Shown here in pieces: positions 1-13,400 of a stretch of 64,000 bases of DNA; within the stretch, counting starts at the first letter, position 1; every line of letters begins with the position of its first letter. The notes under the pieces were generated by a model. The model was not told the DNA's origin. It saw nothing but the letters and a program-made list of their open reading frames with translations, and made no database searches. A program made the position numbers and the translations under genes. Origin of the DNA: Phlebiopsis flavidoalba (taxonomy: Eukaryota > Basidiomycota > Agaricomycetes > Polyporales > Phanerochaetaceae); the NCBI GenBank assembly GCA_035772785.1, contig JAOCPU010000003.1, forward strand, positions 496,001 through 560,000. The letters are read 5' to 3'.

Positions 1-281
1 TTTCCGAACTCATCGTAGTCCTCGAGAGATGCCATAATAAGCACGAGAGATAGTACTAAGGACTACCAAGCGTTAGTTTTGAAGCTTTGCGGTTCGTAGC
101 GGCGGATTTCTCACTTCGTGTGTCGATCCAATTTAACGGGCCGACGAACAGAAGCCCAGAGGATGGCAAACCCGGTTTTGGTGGTGAGAGTGGTGGTCAA
201 ACAACCTTCATGACAGGCGTCAACGCGTGCTTTACCGGCGCCTACGGCGCGCCTCGCTTGCTTTCCGCTACCACAAGCACC

Positions 282-861
282 ATGGCTACTCTTCCTGACG
301 ATACCTTACGAAAGGTGCACTTCACTATATCGTGTGTCGGACGACAATTTTTGACAGTCTCTACAGATTCTTGTGCAGATTCAACAAACTGCGGTACAAT
401 CGCAGAGAGCTTTGAATGTCTCCCGTCAACAGATTGCTACTAAAGAGAGAGAACGCCGGATATTGCAGCTAACCATCGAGGAAATCAAGGGGCTCAATGA
501 GGATGTGAACCTATACAAAGGTGTAGGAAAGATGTACGTGTCATTGAATTCTTTCTAGCAATTATGGCGAGTGAATTTACGCTACCAGGTTCATGCAAGT
601 CCCTCGACCGGAAATGGACAAGGATCTGAAGGGAGAAGAGAAAGAGTTGACGGACGATATCAACAGCCTCACCAAAAAGGTATGTTTTAACCTTGATTAG
701 CCGGGCAGCTCTCTCAACACGAATTTAAGAGCAAATATCTGGAGAAGCAGTTTAATGATGCTCAAGCTCAGCTACGTGATATCGTAAGTCTATCGATTGC
801 CAAACGTGCATGAGAATCTATCTTAAAAATACAACAGTTTCACAGTGCCCCGAAACAATAA
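282..861 (+). CDS. PFD1: Prefoldin subunit 1 (beta-type prefoldin)
   Basis: This is a subunit of the hetero-hexameric cytosolic chaperone prefoldin, which hands unfolded actin and tubulin to the CCT chaperonin. Five exons read cleanly: 282-314, 367-533, 589-679, 709-783 and 838-861, all with GT..AG introns of 29-55 nt, giving about 129 residues, the usual length for the family. The protein starts MATLPDDTLRK, and most of it is a predicted coiled coil (QSQRALNVSRQQIATKERER, then KKLSQHEFKSKYLEKQF). The two helices are joined by the short beta-type segment around DVNLYKGVGKMFMQVPRPEM, which is the diagnostic part. The start is chosen because the preceding stretch has no matching coding signal and the ATG opens the conserved N-terminal helix. 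No frameshift is needed, in contrast with most other genes here. The gene converges on the ABC transporter gene downstream. Confidence 0.93.
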
Positions 862-1376
862 TGTCGGATACATGAGTCGACCGACTTGCATTCCCTCTTG
901 TACCCTGGAGCCTGAAGGCCTGAGGCCTGAAGGCCTGAGGCCTGAGGCTTGAGCTTGAGGTCTGAGTACTGGGCCCCCGACTGGCTTTGACACACGAACA
1001 TGCTGCTTTCGACATACACCAATTGACAACACTCCGAGCATCATGCCCTTTAAGCCTCAACATGATTTGAGCTACCCCACAATGCGGTGGTAATATGAGG
1101 CCTCCGAACAAAGGGGGATCCTATCAGCAACCTCCGAGTCGCGTCCATTCGAAACGAAAAGATTATTGCCATACTGGAGGGGGTATCACTCGGAAAAAGT
1201 CCAGCCAGCACAAATCAATGCGATAATAGACAATACTCGTATTTTAAGCTGACGGTTGCCGTAAGCGACGTTGACTAGTCGTAAGGACATCTGTGATAAG
1301 TACCGAGTCGTCTAGCGCTAATGTAGTTACTATTAGATGGGATGTATATGGTATCTGAATAGCGTAGACCCTAGCC
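862..1376. other. Intergenic region between convergent genes
   Basis: This stretch lies between the stop of the prefoldin gene and the probable stop of the ABC transporter. Apart from the short GC-rich direct repeat at 911-966, I see nothing coding; the short minus-strand frames that run across the repeat are a by-product of its periodic sequence. Confidence 0.6.
911..966. repeat. Short imperfect tandem repeat (CCTGAAGGCCTGAGG-type)
   Basis: Two near-perfect copies of a 15-base unit (CCTGAAGGCCTGAGG) are followed by decayed half-units (CCTGAGG, CTTGAG, CTTGAGG, TCTGAG). It is a small minisatellite sited about 50 bases past the prefoldin stop codon. It is nearly palindromic at each AGGCCT core. 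Confidence 0.85.
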
Positions 1377-4300
1377 CTAACGCTTGGCCGTGTATCGCAA
1401 CAAGCGAGAAGCGACTAGAAGCATTAAATTAGCACATACGTCACACTGCAATGGCGAAAATACTCACCGATCGTGGCAATGATGTTGAAGACTTTAGGGA
1501 GGCGATGAGCACAATTTCACAGTGAAAGACCGCACTACTCACCGAAGTAACAGAACAGTGAATCCAGGTGTCGCGCCATCGGTCATGATAACTGATGTGC
1601 AACTGGTTCGAAGAACTGGTCCCCAACCTGTACGACACGTAAATATGCTGCCATGTAAGACAAATACTTAATACATACCGAGTATTGGCAGTAACGGCAA
1701 GCATCCGGTGTCCCCCTGGGTTGTCCAAGTAACCGCCAGCGGCGCTCACAAAGTCACTAGCCCCACTGTTGGCAAGTCTGACCGGAGGGCGGCGTGAAGA
1801 TCGCGAATTCGTCAGGCTTGCACCGAATGATGATGAGGCCACTAGAGTACACAACGTCCGTCCAGCGGTGATGTGGGAAGGGGAGAAGTGTTCATACGTA
1901 CTGCAACTCGGTGGACAGCATGGCGCTCAGCGTTCTTGTATATGGGTCAAGTTTGGTAGAGCCATGATCTCCAGAACCTCGCAAGCGTCGGGTACGGGAT
2001 GGTGACACCGCCGCAGAACTGGACAGCGTGAGACCGAGGAAAAGGGGTGAACAGGGCAGCGGTCTGAATGTGGGGAGAGATGCGCGCCGACAAATTGACC
2101 ATGCCAACTATTTGAACAGTCAGGCGTGGCAGGTCAGACAGTAGATTATTATATAAGGACGTAACCAACCGAAGAGCTCCATGAACAGGATGACGAGGAA
2201 CTGAATGCCGTTTCCGTTGGTACCCCGCAGCGCCTTGACCGAAGCCCATGGGCCAGACCATCAACACCCAGTACGCGAAATGCACGACCAGTACCGAATA
2301 CGGGATCTCGCCAATGAGTTTGACCGATGGCGAAAACGTACGGCGAGTAGATCCTACTGGAAGACTCGCGGATGAAGATACGTCGGTTGAAGATCCACAG
2401 GGGCTGAATTTGGGACATGATAATCATAGGCACATATGGACACCCAGAAGCTAAACATAGGCTTGTCAGGGACATGCCTGACTCGAGATGTAAACAGGGT
2501 ACGCACATGTCCGAAGACGCGATATTGAAGGTCACGTGCACTATGGCCCGAGTTGCAGGAGCAAACTCCAAGGACAGGGAGATGATCAAGGGAGATGAAG
2601 ACGTGAACGAAGAGGCGGCTGAAGACGTAGTCGGGAGAGCGCCACAGCGCCCAGTTGTGTTTCCGCTTCACGACTTCCTTGAGTTGAACCCAGAACGGCG
2701 TCGCGTCTGAGCAATTGATCAGCGTAGTAGTCCTATCAGATGCAGGGCGCACACCTACAGGTACTCTCATTGCGTTTCTCCGGAGCGGGGAACGCAGAGA
2801 CCTTCCTGCTTAATCCCCTCGATTTCTTGACGCAGTTTGCTTATACTCAGGCGAAATAAACCGAGTCCCGCCAGACATCGGCCCCCCAGTCCCTGTCGCC
2901 AATGCGTGGGGCAAGACCCAGCACCTATGGCATCCAACATGTACTATAATATTGCTGGCGCTTTAAGTTTAGTGCAATCACCAAGTCTTGTTCGAGTGTA
3001 CGCACCTCAGCCGGGTTGACGTTCGAGGGGCATTGCGCGCCGTAGCGAGCAAAGTAGTCACGAAGCACAGAAGCATCAGGACCGATGTCACCGAAGTAGA
3101 CAGTCTCGCCACCACGCTCCAAGAGGAGTAGGCGATCGAAACTCTCAAAGAGAAGAGAGGATGGCTGATAGGATGGTGCAGAGAATGGCTTGACCGGACG
3201 CAGCCAATTTCCTGAGGAAGGAAACGGACTAAATTTCCACGCGCTCTGACCGTCCAATCCGGAAGTGGGTCTACGACAATGAGTATTCGCACAGCACAGA
3301 AGAGTAATAGTACCCACTCGTCAAGAAAAGTAGGAGCTCTGGCTTACTGGCCAATTCGACTCCGATGGTAAAGACGCTTCCGGGCCTCAACACCGAGAGA
3401 GGAAGACAAGTGCATCCGCGAGATCATGAAGCTCGAGGAGCTCAATCATCTCCTCTCGACGTATGCGTTCCTTCTCCTCGATCGAGATGTGTGCCGGTTG
3501 GCGGAGATGAGCAGAGAAACTGGCATGGCCTCGCGCACGGTCGCCGTACCCTCGTGTGGACGTCCATTTGCTCGGCTAAATATCACATCAATGGACTGGG
3601 CCTACAAGTCAGGCAGTCAATGCTCACCATAGGCAGTACCGCGAGCGAAGTCTGACCCGATGGGGCGAGGGCCATCGACAAGCATGCTGCCGGAGACGAC
3701 ACCGATGTTTTTGCGCTGAGCCAAGACGTCCAAGCACGTAGTCTTGCCAGCACCAGAAGCACCCATGAGAGCTGTCAGGGTACCTAGGCTTCACGTAGCC
3801 GTAGGACATCATGCAGCAAACGTCTGGTGCCGCCAGCCCGGTACGGGGACGTGGTAATTGATATCCTCCCAGGTGAATGCTCGCCGGTGAACGCCATCGC
3901 TTTAAAAAGAGAGTCAGAAACGATTTGCTATATTACTAGTGATGTAGTCAGCCCACCTTTCTTTTAGAGAGTTCGTCTTGCCCCTTAGGGGTTGCGTTAA
4001 AAAAAAAAAAACCGCTCGTTCTGGTCAGCAGCCTTGCGACGAAGAACCTTCTTCTCCTGGAGCGCTTCGTTAAGCTTCTTGGAGGTCGCCGTAGGCTTGG
4101 CGTAAATGAGCGAGCCGCCGCCGCCGATATATTGCTGCAATTACAAGTTAGCACAGGATAAGATACAACGGTGGGGCATGCGCTTACAGGGTAGTACTCA
4201 ATCAAGAGCATCTGGGGTGTATCTGGAACAAAATGAAGAGAACCCGAGAAGAACGGTGAAGTTCCTATTCCGCCAGAGGTCGACGACGGTTTCGAGACCA

Positions 4301-7300
4301 TAGCCAACGCTTAGGTACGCTGCACCCCACGCGATACCTGGGGTTACTGCCCGGGCTGGCGCCAAACAGTGTACAGACCTGGTTGGGTCCCAGCATGTCC
4401 CTAGCACAAAGCGTGGGTATAAAACAGCAAAATGGCCTTGAATGTGGGCTCGGGGGACATACGTGGATATTTTGTGTAGCAGTTCCGACGTTACGCGGGG
4501 AACGAAGTACGGCGCCATTGCAAGCAAGCTATACGGAGATTAGGAGATGAGAACGAGAAGAGATTCGCGTTATAAGACCATAATGTACTAACTCCGATTA
4601 CGACCACTGAGATGAACTCGTTTTCAAGCAATGGCGGAGAAAGCCTCTGGTGACACGCTCGATTAGACGTCGACCGAACCGCAAACGGGCAAGGAATGCC
4701 TACCCGTAAGACAACGGGTTGATGTAGAACTTTCGTTCATCTGGTAAGTGCAAGTATGACAAAGGCGACCATGATTGACTCACGATACCAGAAAAGCCAT
4801 CTCTTCATGTTATCGACAGGGATCATATACCCTGGCATATTGAATCATGTTGGGAACGAAAATCGCACTCATCCTGAAGGCGGTGTGACGAAGCTGGTTA
4901 GTACATGAGACCCCGAAGCTTCGGAAGAAGCCTGCATCGTCGAGATACGCGACGATACACCTGTGCGGCAATTATGATCGACGGGCAGATGGAGCACACA
5001 GGATGGACGGCTTACGAAGAGCCTTCGAACAGTTGGAGAGAAAGTACACCGGCGGAACGAGCCAGGACCGGTCATGAAGCTAGATGATGATGTTGTACAC
5101 CAGAATGCGGAAACGAACCGAGAAGGGCATGTCGCAACAGTGTTCGCTATGACAGTCGATTGCTGCTGCTGGTGTGTACAGACTGTATCCCGTCTGTAAA
5201 GGAGTGATGACTATGGCTCAGTGGTACTGGTGGGTAGCCAAGAGAATCACCTGTTTCTTCAGAATCGGACGACGGACCGAGCATTTGCGAGGGAAGCTAC
5301 ACACACGCAGGGACTCGTTAATGCTGCGGAGTCGAATTGCAGACCCTTGCTCACCTCGCCGAACGTATCGAGGACAGCAGTCAGGAGAGCTACGAAGATG
5401 ACGGAGCCACGGGTGAACGCGCCGGCAGCAGTCAGGGGAAGGTTGTAGTAAGCTGCGCCAATGATGATTGCAAGAATCTGCGCGTGTGTATGAGTACGGA
5501 CGAGTGGGTCATAAAAGCCATACAGCATACCCAGAAAGAGTGAAAGCTAGTCACGAGAGTAAACTTGTCTTGGAGACGCATCTATGAATTGACGAAATAG
5601 TCAACGCCTTGACCTGACCCATGAAGCCGACGGTGTACGGGCTCTTCTTCGACACGCCCTTCTTCTTGTCTGCAAGCACGGCCTCTCGGAATGCGATCTG
5701 GTCGGCCTTCTCGGTTTCCATCTTAATCTTATACTTTCTCAAGTTCACCCTGCAATTTGCCGCGTAAAGACGAAGCCAAGAATGCCTCTTCAAGCTCTTG
5801 GGGTGTGGATGGGGACATCATCGACGGAACGACCGGGAGCGAAACTGGCGTCATTGGGGTCGGTGCAGCCCGTGAGGTAATCACGGCAGTGCTTTGGCTG
5901 GGGAAGGGATTTGTAACCGAGATTCTCGAAGTAGGCACGGGCCTCTGACGGGGGCCCGGAGAAGACCTGGTGAACCCTTGTCGAGGACGATGACCTTGTC
6001 GAAGAGATCGTATATACCCTCGCCAGCCTGGTAACTGAACGGCGCCGAATTAGGTACGAGGGTGTATGGACATGATACTGACACTTACAGTGTCGCGAAC
6101 GTGCTCTGTCCCCAGCACGTCGTCATGGGCTCGCATGGACTTGATTGATGAAGTCGAGTGCGGTACTGGCGTCGAGACCACGCGTCGAGGTTGTCGAAAG
6201 CACAGTACACGGGCGCGCGTGGCCATCATCTCAGCGCTCGAAACTCGCTTACGCTCTCCTCCAGATACTCCGCGGACGAAAACTCGTCACCGACATAGGT
6301 ATTCTCCGTGTGCGAGATGTTCAGCATCTTGAGCAGCATATTCTTGACCGACGCATTTGAACTCCTTTCGGGACATGCCCGGCAAACGACCGTTGCTACT
6401 GGGGGTCTTTGTGGAGAGCGCGAAGTCCAGTGTCTGGCCGACAGTGAAGAGTAGCAATGTGGATATCGTCTGTGTTGTGGCGTTTAGCGTGGAACCTCGT
6501 TAGGACGGCGAAAATTTATTTACCCTCTTGGTTGTAAACAACTTCACCCTTGTACATCTTAGCCATCTCTACCAGCGTCAATCCCAGCGTACGTGACGTC
6601 GCCAGAGACGCGCGCATATCCGCCGCGCTCGTTTGCGATCGACTTGAGGAAGGTAGTGCAGCCGGCGCCGGGGCAGCCCAAGACTAGAACCATTTTCCCC
6701 AGGTTTTAATAACACCCGATTGTCTGCGGAGAAGGCGGCATTAGAGGAATCTATTACCCACGAGGGTGAGTACTCACTTGTGCAAGATAGGCGTCAAGTT
6801 CATTTTCTTCATAGAGGCCGGGAGGAAATACGATATGAACGACCATGCCCACAATACCGGGAGCATCAAGAAGTTTTAGGATGGCCACCTGCGTTATCGT
6901 GGTGAGAAAAACGCGTTGCCCGTGTGGGTCAAGTGACGTACCACCAAATGTTCCAATATAGATCTATCATTGACACCGGGGTTAGCAACAGACGTGCGAG
7001 GGCCTCGAGCGACGCACCTTGAAGTCACCACCTCCTGGTACCTCACCACCTGGAGATTCTCCCATGTAACGCCTACGTGTTTGTGTTTGATGCCGGCGCT
7101 GCTGGGTGAGCATCGTTGGATGAGGTGAGATACTCGCGCAAATCGAAACGATCCTCTTCGTCGTATTGGCCCTTTTCTGGATCCTGGCCGGAGCTCCGCG
7201 TTTCAGTGCCCTTGAGTCCTCTATCGTGGTCAGAGCGAGGTGCGATAGTGCTCTGGAGAGCTCATTGAAAACGTTCTCCGCCTCCTGCACATCTACGTGA

Positions 7301-7361
7301 TGAGAGACGGAGGGGTCGTCTGAACGCAACGTGCGCTCGTCCGCAGGGACGTGTCGGACAT
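1377..7361 (-). CDS. Full-length PDR/ABCG-type ABC transporter (drug efflux pump)
   Basis: The plasma-membrane ATP-driven pumps of the pleiotropic drug resistance family export hydrophobic drugs and lipids. The layout is reverse (NBD-TMD)x2. The N-terminal segment contains [17 protein letters not shown], near 7.2-7.3 kb, and leads to a PGGGDFK segment. The first Walker A is GCPGAGCTT near 6.65-6.68 kb; Cys replaces the usual Lys, as in NBD1 of known PDR pumps. The second Walker A is GASGAGKTT near 3.73-3.78 kb with a normal Lys, followed by the NBD2 segment [10 protein letters not shown], then [20 protein letters not shown] and [13 protein letters not shown] at 3.0-3.3 kb. The last membrane domain has [10 protein letters not shown] near 2.0 kb, GGYLDNPG near 1.72 kb and an RWRDT segment near 1.58 kb. 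The gene has many introns and several in-exon frameshifts. The start is ATG at 7359-7361; the stop near 1377 is a guess because the last exons are short. The substrate cannot be told. Confidence 0.9.
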
Positions 7362-8935
7362 GGCTGGGGGAGCTGAAGGCGACGAACGAAGATCGCGAAG
7401 TTCGGCCGCATGTTATATACCAGATAGTCGCCTGTAGTCAACATCCATCACGTAGCGGGCTTCGCCACAAAATCTCGGGGTGGGAATTACATAAGCGTGA
7501 ACCTGGTCGCAAGAGGCAAGTTGAATTCTTCTCCGAGGATTCGCTTTGCCGGGTCCCACCGGGAAACGGTGGTACAGAGGGGTGTCCGTATACCGATGTG
7601 GGAGCGAGTTGACTCGATATGCCATGAGATGGTGCTAAATAATGACGATTCATATTTGAGCAAGAATATGTTGCATATTTACCGTCGACTGTCGTGGACG
7701 ACCTGCGAGTCGGAAGCCCGAGGAGCCCAACGAGCGCCGAAGGAGTTTCTCATTTGTTGATGTTATGCCGTAAAAGGCAGGCGTGCAAGAATCTTGCCGT
7801 CTCGGCAGCGGTACCGTCCGCCTCAGAAACGAGTCACCGTTGCGAAAAAATCCCCTCCCCCGTGCACGGAGAAACAAACAGACTCCTTTCATTTGCGATT
7901 ACGAGCGGGGAGTGCCAAGTCTGATCACCACTGGGCTCGTTCACCAAGTAATTTTTGAGTCAAAACTGGCACACCGTCGGTGCCGCTGCGATTGTCGGAT
8001 TGACTTATCCTTGGGAGCGCCCGCCATGCCCCTGCCAGCGCATTACTAAGGCCAACAGGATGGTTCGATTGTTCCATGAAGACAGATCGACCTATAGAAC
8101 CGCTAAAACTACAACATCGTTTGCATCGTCATGGTGTTGCATTTCGGTGTACGACTCCGCGAGTTACTCTTTTGAGACGGCATTCCGGGCATGCACCGCC
8201 CGAATGGTGATTCAGCAACACGCTAGAATGTGGATGAGACTGACGTCTTTAAGGAGGCTATATGTTCCCGTGTGCCATTAACTGCCAGGCCGTACCCAGT
8301 GTCCACTTCTCATTTCACAACAAAGGCAGTAGCCGCAGTGAGTACGTTGCGCTCCCCTCAACTGACATTGCCAGTAAGGCCACGCTGAGCCTAAGAAATG
8401 CTTCCGTTGCCAGCATCGGACTTCACGCTCAGGCCGTGCGACTCAGTCAGCGCGGAATGAAAGGAGACTGGAGCCCGCTACGAGGATCAGTCAGCAGTCA
8501 GTTTTACCAAGCCTTGCGTGTAAAAGCCCATGTATGAGCCAACCGCTACGTGGCTGAGGTGTGCGAATACCGTGGTACCATTGCGTCCTCGGACCTCGAA
8601 TTGTTCCCAATCAAAGTGGCGCCGACACCCTTAGTAATGCAACTTGTTCCAAGCTGAAGCGTGTCGGACCCACACGTGGTCGGTCTACGAGAGCAGCTCA
8701 AACTCGTCCGTGCAAGATGGAAGACAGCGATGAGTTGAGGCGAGGGTCGTGCGACTAAATCCAAGGGACTCCGGTCCTACACAAAATTCGTGAACCTGCT
8801 CACTTACCAAATAGGGTTGAATTTCTCCACGTGGGCGGACCAGATCTCGATCAATCGGTCTTGTCGCGACAACGCCAAGCGCTTGGGTCCCAGACCGTGG
8901 CAGTCTCCTCCGAGTCGACCACTTCCTCGTTCATA
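7362..8935. other. Divergent intergenic region, no recognised gene
   Basis: This is the shared upstream region of the ABC transporter (leftward) and the EF-hand protein (rightward). Several open frames of 60-110 codons occur on both strands, but none has recognisable domains, consistent frame or intron structure. It probably holds both promoters; I could not identify a specific element. Confidence 0.5.
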
Positions 8936-10306
8936 ATGCTTGTCCTCTCAGGGCTCTTGCTCGCCTCCGGGATCCAGCTGGTGCAGGCACATGGTACGCA
9001 CCATGATGGCGAACGAATTGCGGGCGAAACGATCCAGCAGTACGCTCAGAGACATGTGAGTTATAGCGTACAATACGAGATGTATGTGGGTTTACGAAAC
9101 GTGTATAGATGTCTACGGAACACCATATGTACGTCCATGGACGCCTATTAGGCTTGATTCTTATTCTCACAAAACTCCTATCAGAGATAACTTTGATACG
9201 GGGAGCTTCTTCCAGCTACACGACCTCAATCGGTACGCGGACTCTTCGACGTAGAACGCGCTCATCTGCTAAACCAAGACAGTGATGGGCTTTGGGATCG
9301 CGAGGAGATTTGAAGCCGTGTATGGTGTGCATCACATCTACTCACAGAAGAAGTCCAAGGTATAGCTCATGTGTGTTCATGTGTCGAGCATGCCCTCATC
9401 AAACCTGGACCTCAGGACGACGTTTGAACACCAGAAGAAGGCGGACCACATCAATCGTTGATACTGTTCTCTCATTGATGGACAAGAACAATGACGGTAA
9501 GATCAATATGGATGAGTTGAAGGCCGTGGGCTTGGACGGGTTGCCAAACTTCGAGGATCTTGGCGCGGAGGGTCATCACTACGATGTGGAGAGCGGTATG
9601 TAGGCTATGTTCTCCAGCACGTCTTCTATACTCACTCAATGCTGCTCGTGCAGAGTTCTTCTTGCATCACGAGGGTACGGGTCGTCCAATATCTTTTCTC
9701 CTTCCATACTAAACCCAGCGCAGAGCAATACCACTCCACCCCTGAGACACAAACCGAAGAAGAGTCCTACACCCACCCCGAGGATCTCGAACATTTTGCA
9801 CACCATGAAGCTATTGAACGTAAGGAAGCCGAGCGTGAGGCCAAGTACCAGGGTATATCCGTTGATGAGGCCCTCGCTCAACACGAACCGGAGCCCGACG
9901 CGCCAGCACAGCATGCTGAGGGCGCTCAGCAACCTCTGGACGACACTTTCGGAGGCGAGCATGTACCTGCTGGCACCGCGGAAGGTGCACCCAAGTTCAC
10001 GAGACTACCGGACCCTGACAAAGAGGACCCTATTGAACGATTCAAGAAGGCTAAAGCGGCTGGTGTCGGTGCCGGCGAGTGGGGTCAAGGCGACAGTGGT
10101 TACAAGCCACCAACGAACCCTTCGGACCGTATGAAGTACGTTGCCATCGCTTTCTTAGACAATCGAGCCTAATAAACGTCACCGCTTCTAGGAAAGAACT
10201 TGCCTTACAAGGTACCGTGAAACAAGACCTGTTGCTTTCGATATACGAACACTGACTCCAGGATCGCTTTCAGTACAAGTTCCGTCGTGCTTGGGGTGAC
10301 TTCTAG
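8936..10306 (+). CDS. Secretory-pathway EF-hand protein, SSP120/nucleobindin-like
   Basis: This is a calcium-binding protein of the secretory lumen related to yeast Ssp120 and animal nucleobindins. The first exon (8936-9055) encodes a hydrophobic signal peptide (MLVLSGLLLASGIQLVQAHG). Two EF-hands follow: FFQLHDLNRD..GLWDREEI across an intron at about 9.2-9.3 kb, and the canonical loop DKNNDGKINMDE at 9480-9516. The C-terminal half is acidic, His/Glu-rich and probably helical (EFFLHHE, EDLEHFAHHEAIERKEAERE), ending FQYKFRRAWGDF before the stop at 10304-10306. One extra T near 9308 (GAGATTTGAA) breaks the frame between REEI and EAVYGVHH; the flanking protein is intact, so I take it as a consensus error. 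The start is fixed by the signal peptide. The role in protein sorting is inferred from family knowledge only. Confidence 0.85.
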
Positions 10307-10482
10307 TTGGAGCTACATTGGAAGCTTGGATGCGTGGCATAGCTATCATATACTTTTGTGCCATTACTGTTATTTACCCCGCTTGTTGGATATATATTGT
10401 AGTTATTCGCATGGGATGAAATTGCCGAAAAAACACAGGGATACAACATGGAGCGAAACTATGATAGAGACAAATTGCGTTG

Positions 10483-13400
10483 TTATCGTCCATCGAACAT
10501 GTCCTGGAATAGGCCATCCTCCACCGCTTCCCAATCCACGTTGCCGCAGCTGGTATACACGCTCTCATACGAGGTCATGCTGACCTGCGAGAAGAAGGGG
10601 TATAAGGTCCCGGATGCTATCTATCTGGTGCATGGAGTTGAGTAACGGCCGGCGTACGCGTCGCGAATCATTGAGCGGAGATTGCAGTAGGCCATGCTGC
10701 TCCTGGTGCTTGCTGACCGCCTGAGGAGTGTGTGAGTAAGTCATGAAGTGTAGAAATGAATGCACCGACCCCTTCGCTCGGCAGCTGACCGCAACCTCGG
10801 CGAGACGATCGAGCAGTGCCGCAGGAACCCAGTATTTCTCGGGTTTATAGATGGCATCGACGGTGTCCGTGATGAATATCCATTGGTGGCTAGACACATT
10901 CGTCAAAACCCTTGAACCTAACTTTAGGGGCAGGACTACTTACACCTGGAATTCTTCCGTCTGTAAAACGAGGAGTAGATCGAGGAGCTTGGCAGCCGCG
11001 AGGATTAGTCCCAATTCTTCGGAACCGTCCGACGGGAGCGATGTCATGACTTGGTCGAACACACGATACTGGATAGGCAGGCAGGCGGAGTCAGCTCGGT
11101 CCCGGACACTGGCAACGTGTGCACACGCACCAACTCAGTCAGGATCACAGGCCAGAAGCTGGAAAGATTATGCGGTGACAGCCGGCATATGAGGACCCGA
11201 ACACAGAGGTAGACCTCGCTCTGGACGATCGAGGCGGTTACGTTGCGCAACGTATCCACGAGCTTCTCCTGAATCGTTGGCAGTTGGGTGAGGAACTGTT
11301 CTTTTCACCGCTTAAGATTGCGTAGGAGAGTCTCCGGAATTCAATGAACGCAGAAGCATCTCATACTCTCGGTTAGTGAAGATATTGGCCGATGGTGCCG
11401 TGGTAATTTTGCCTACATATCGTCAACATCGTTAGCAGTCTCGGCGAAAGCATCCGTGCCAACTCACTGAGAAGTTCAGTCAGAGCCGATTTATCGGTCT
11501 CGAACAACATCCTGACTAAGACGCGCCACTTCTTGCCACCTGACGGCGTGGAATTGAAGCACCTGTTGTCGTTGAGGACGTCTACAATGACACCTCTCCA
11601 AGCTTTCATGGCGGAGGCTATCTTCGTCTGCTCTCGCAGCACGGCAAGAATAGCATCATCGACATCTAGCGGCCTGCCGATGCGTCAGCACACATGCCAC
11701 ACCTCCGGAGTGAACTCGCCATACTTAGCCCGGCTCCTGAGAGAGGGTGTTACCACACTTGCCACGATGCTATTAGCTAACGCCAGGATTTTGTCGGGCT
11801 CCGCCAAGATCTTGCGCATCCTGGGAACGACGTCGGAGGCGAGGTATGCGTTGACCTTATAGCAGATGAGTGGCGGCGCAGACTGTAAAAGTAGTGGAAA
11901 TACCTGGTCAACTAACTCATTTGAGGATGGTGCTTTGTTTGCCTCCGCGACCGCCGTTGGTAAAAGACGAAGTACTTGAGTTCAATTTCTCGTCAACCTT
12001 CAGCTCTGATCGCACTACGATACTGCGATGAGCATCCAATCGGTAGGTGTGTTGATTGATCACTTGCCTCTCGGGGACGGGGGATTCTCGCCCGGCACCG
12101 TTCACACCCAATGTGACCTGTCCCCCTGCGTATCCAACTACTCTGATCATACGAGCGCCCAGCGAGCAAACACATCTCCACGAGTTTACTATACACATCC
12201 TAGCTTTCATGTTAGCCAGCTTACTTATGAAGTAGGCGTCATGCCTGACCTGATGTTCTCTACGGGCTCGTTTGTCTTCCAAGGCAGTTGTCTGAGCCAG
12301 TTTGTCTGCCAGCACTGTAAAACAACTGCAGATAAAACGTGATCAATTTCATGCGAGGACTTAGTATTGAATCTCACTTGCCGAAGAGCATAGAAGATTT
12401 GGACTCTAAACTCGCGGAAACTAGCCAACAAGTCCTTGAAGAATTGCAGGCAACGACCCCAAATTTGCACGGCCAAGGGACCCTCCAACCTCTGGAGATA
12501 TTGTTCCAAATACTCGAACAACATAATGTCGGACCTGACATTCAAATGAGACAGGATACGCGCAAAGTTGGTGAGTGTGCATACACCTGTACCACATAGC
12601 GTATGCCGCCTGGGTCGGTCGGACATGCCGGGTATGCGGACCGCAATGGCTTTCACAAAGCCATGAGTACAACATTCTGAGCACTGGCGGTCAATATATC
12701 GATCAATTCGAACGCACGGAGAGTCGTCCCGCTAACCTAGTCGTTAGTGCACGAAATGACTACACAGGAAAACTCTCACAGTAGTATCCCGATACCAGCA
12801 TTCCACTATACACTCAAGTACTTCAAGCGGATGAGCCTTGAACAGATGTTCTAATACACGACGACACCGTGATCGCGCCCGCGTATAGATCATGGTCAAC
12901 GACTCCTCTTGGGAGCCCCAGCGTGGTTGAGATGGTATTGAAAGCTGCTCCCAGATTGTACAGCATATCCGGATGGCCTCCTGCAAGCATTGGCAATCTG
13001 AGGCTTTGACCTTCGTGCGTGAATGTCAGCCAGTATACACCCGCTTCTGGACAACTTACTCACCGGAGATTTTGTTCGTCAACAACGTTGTTGGATGAGT
13101 CCGTGCTAAATACATTTGAGACATAGCCCAACAGTCCACCTCCACCCTCATTCCCGGTCTTTTCGAGGCTCATCTCGTCATCGACCTGGTTGGGGTCTAC
13201 GGCCTCCTGAGATAGGCTGAGGAGAAACGAGGCGTTCCATTCCGTTCAAGAGCATTATGAAATCAGCGTCAGTTGTATGTACTGAGACGTCCGTTGAGGT
13301 CGAGTCCGAAGCAGCTGCAACAACCACGTCGTCCAGAGCAGCCTTGAGTTGGAGACAGATACAATCATTGAGGGGTATGATGACTGGCTGCAAAAGATCG

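Noticed and set aside
911..966. CRISPR-like or telomeric repeat
   Set aside because: The units are contiguous and only 15 bases, with no spacers, and do not match the TTAGGG telomere repeat.
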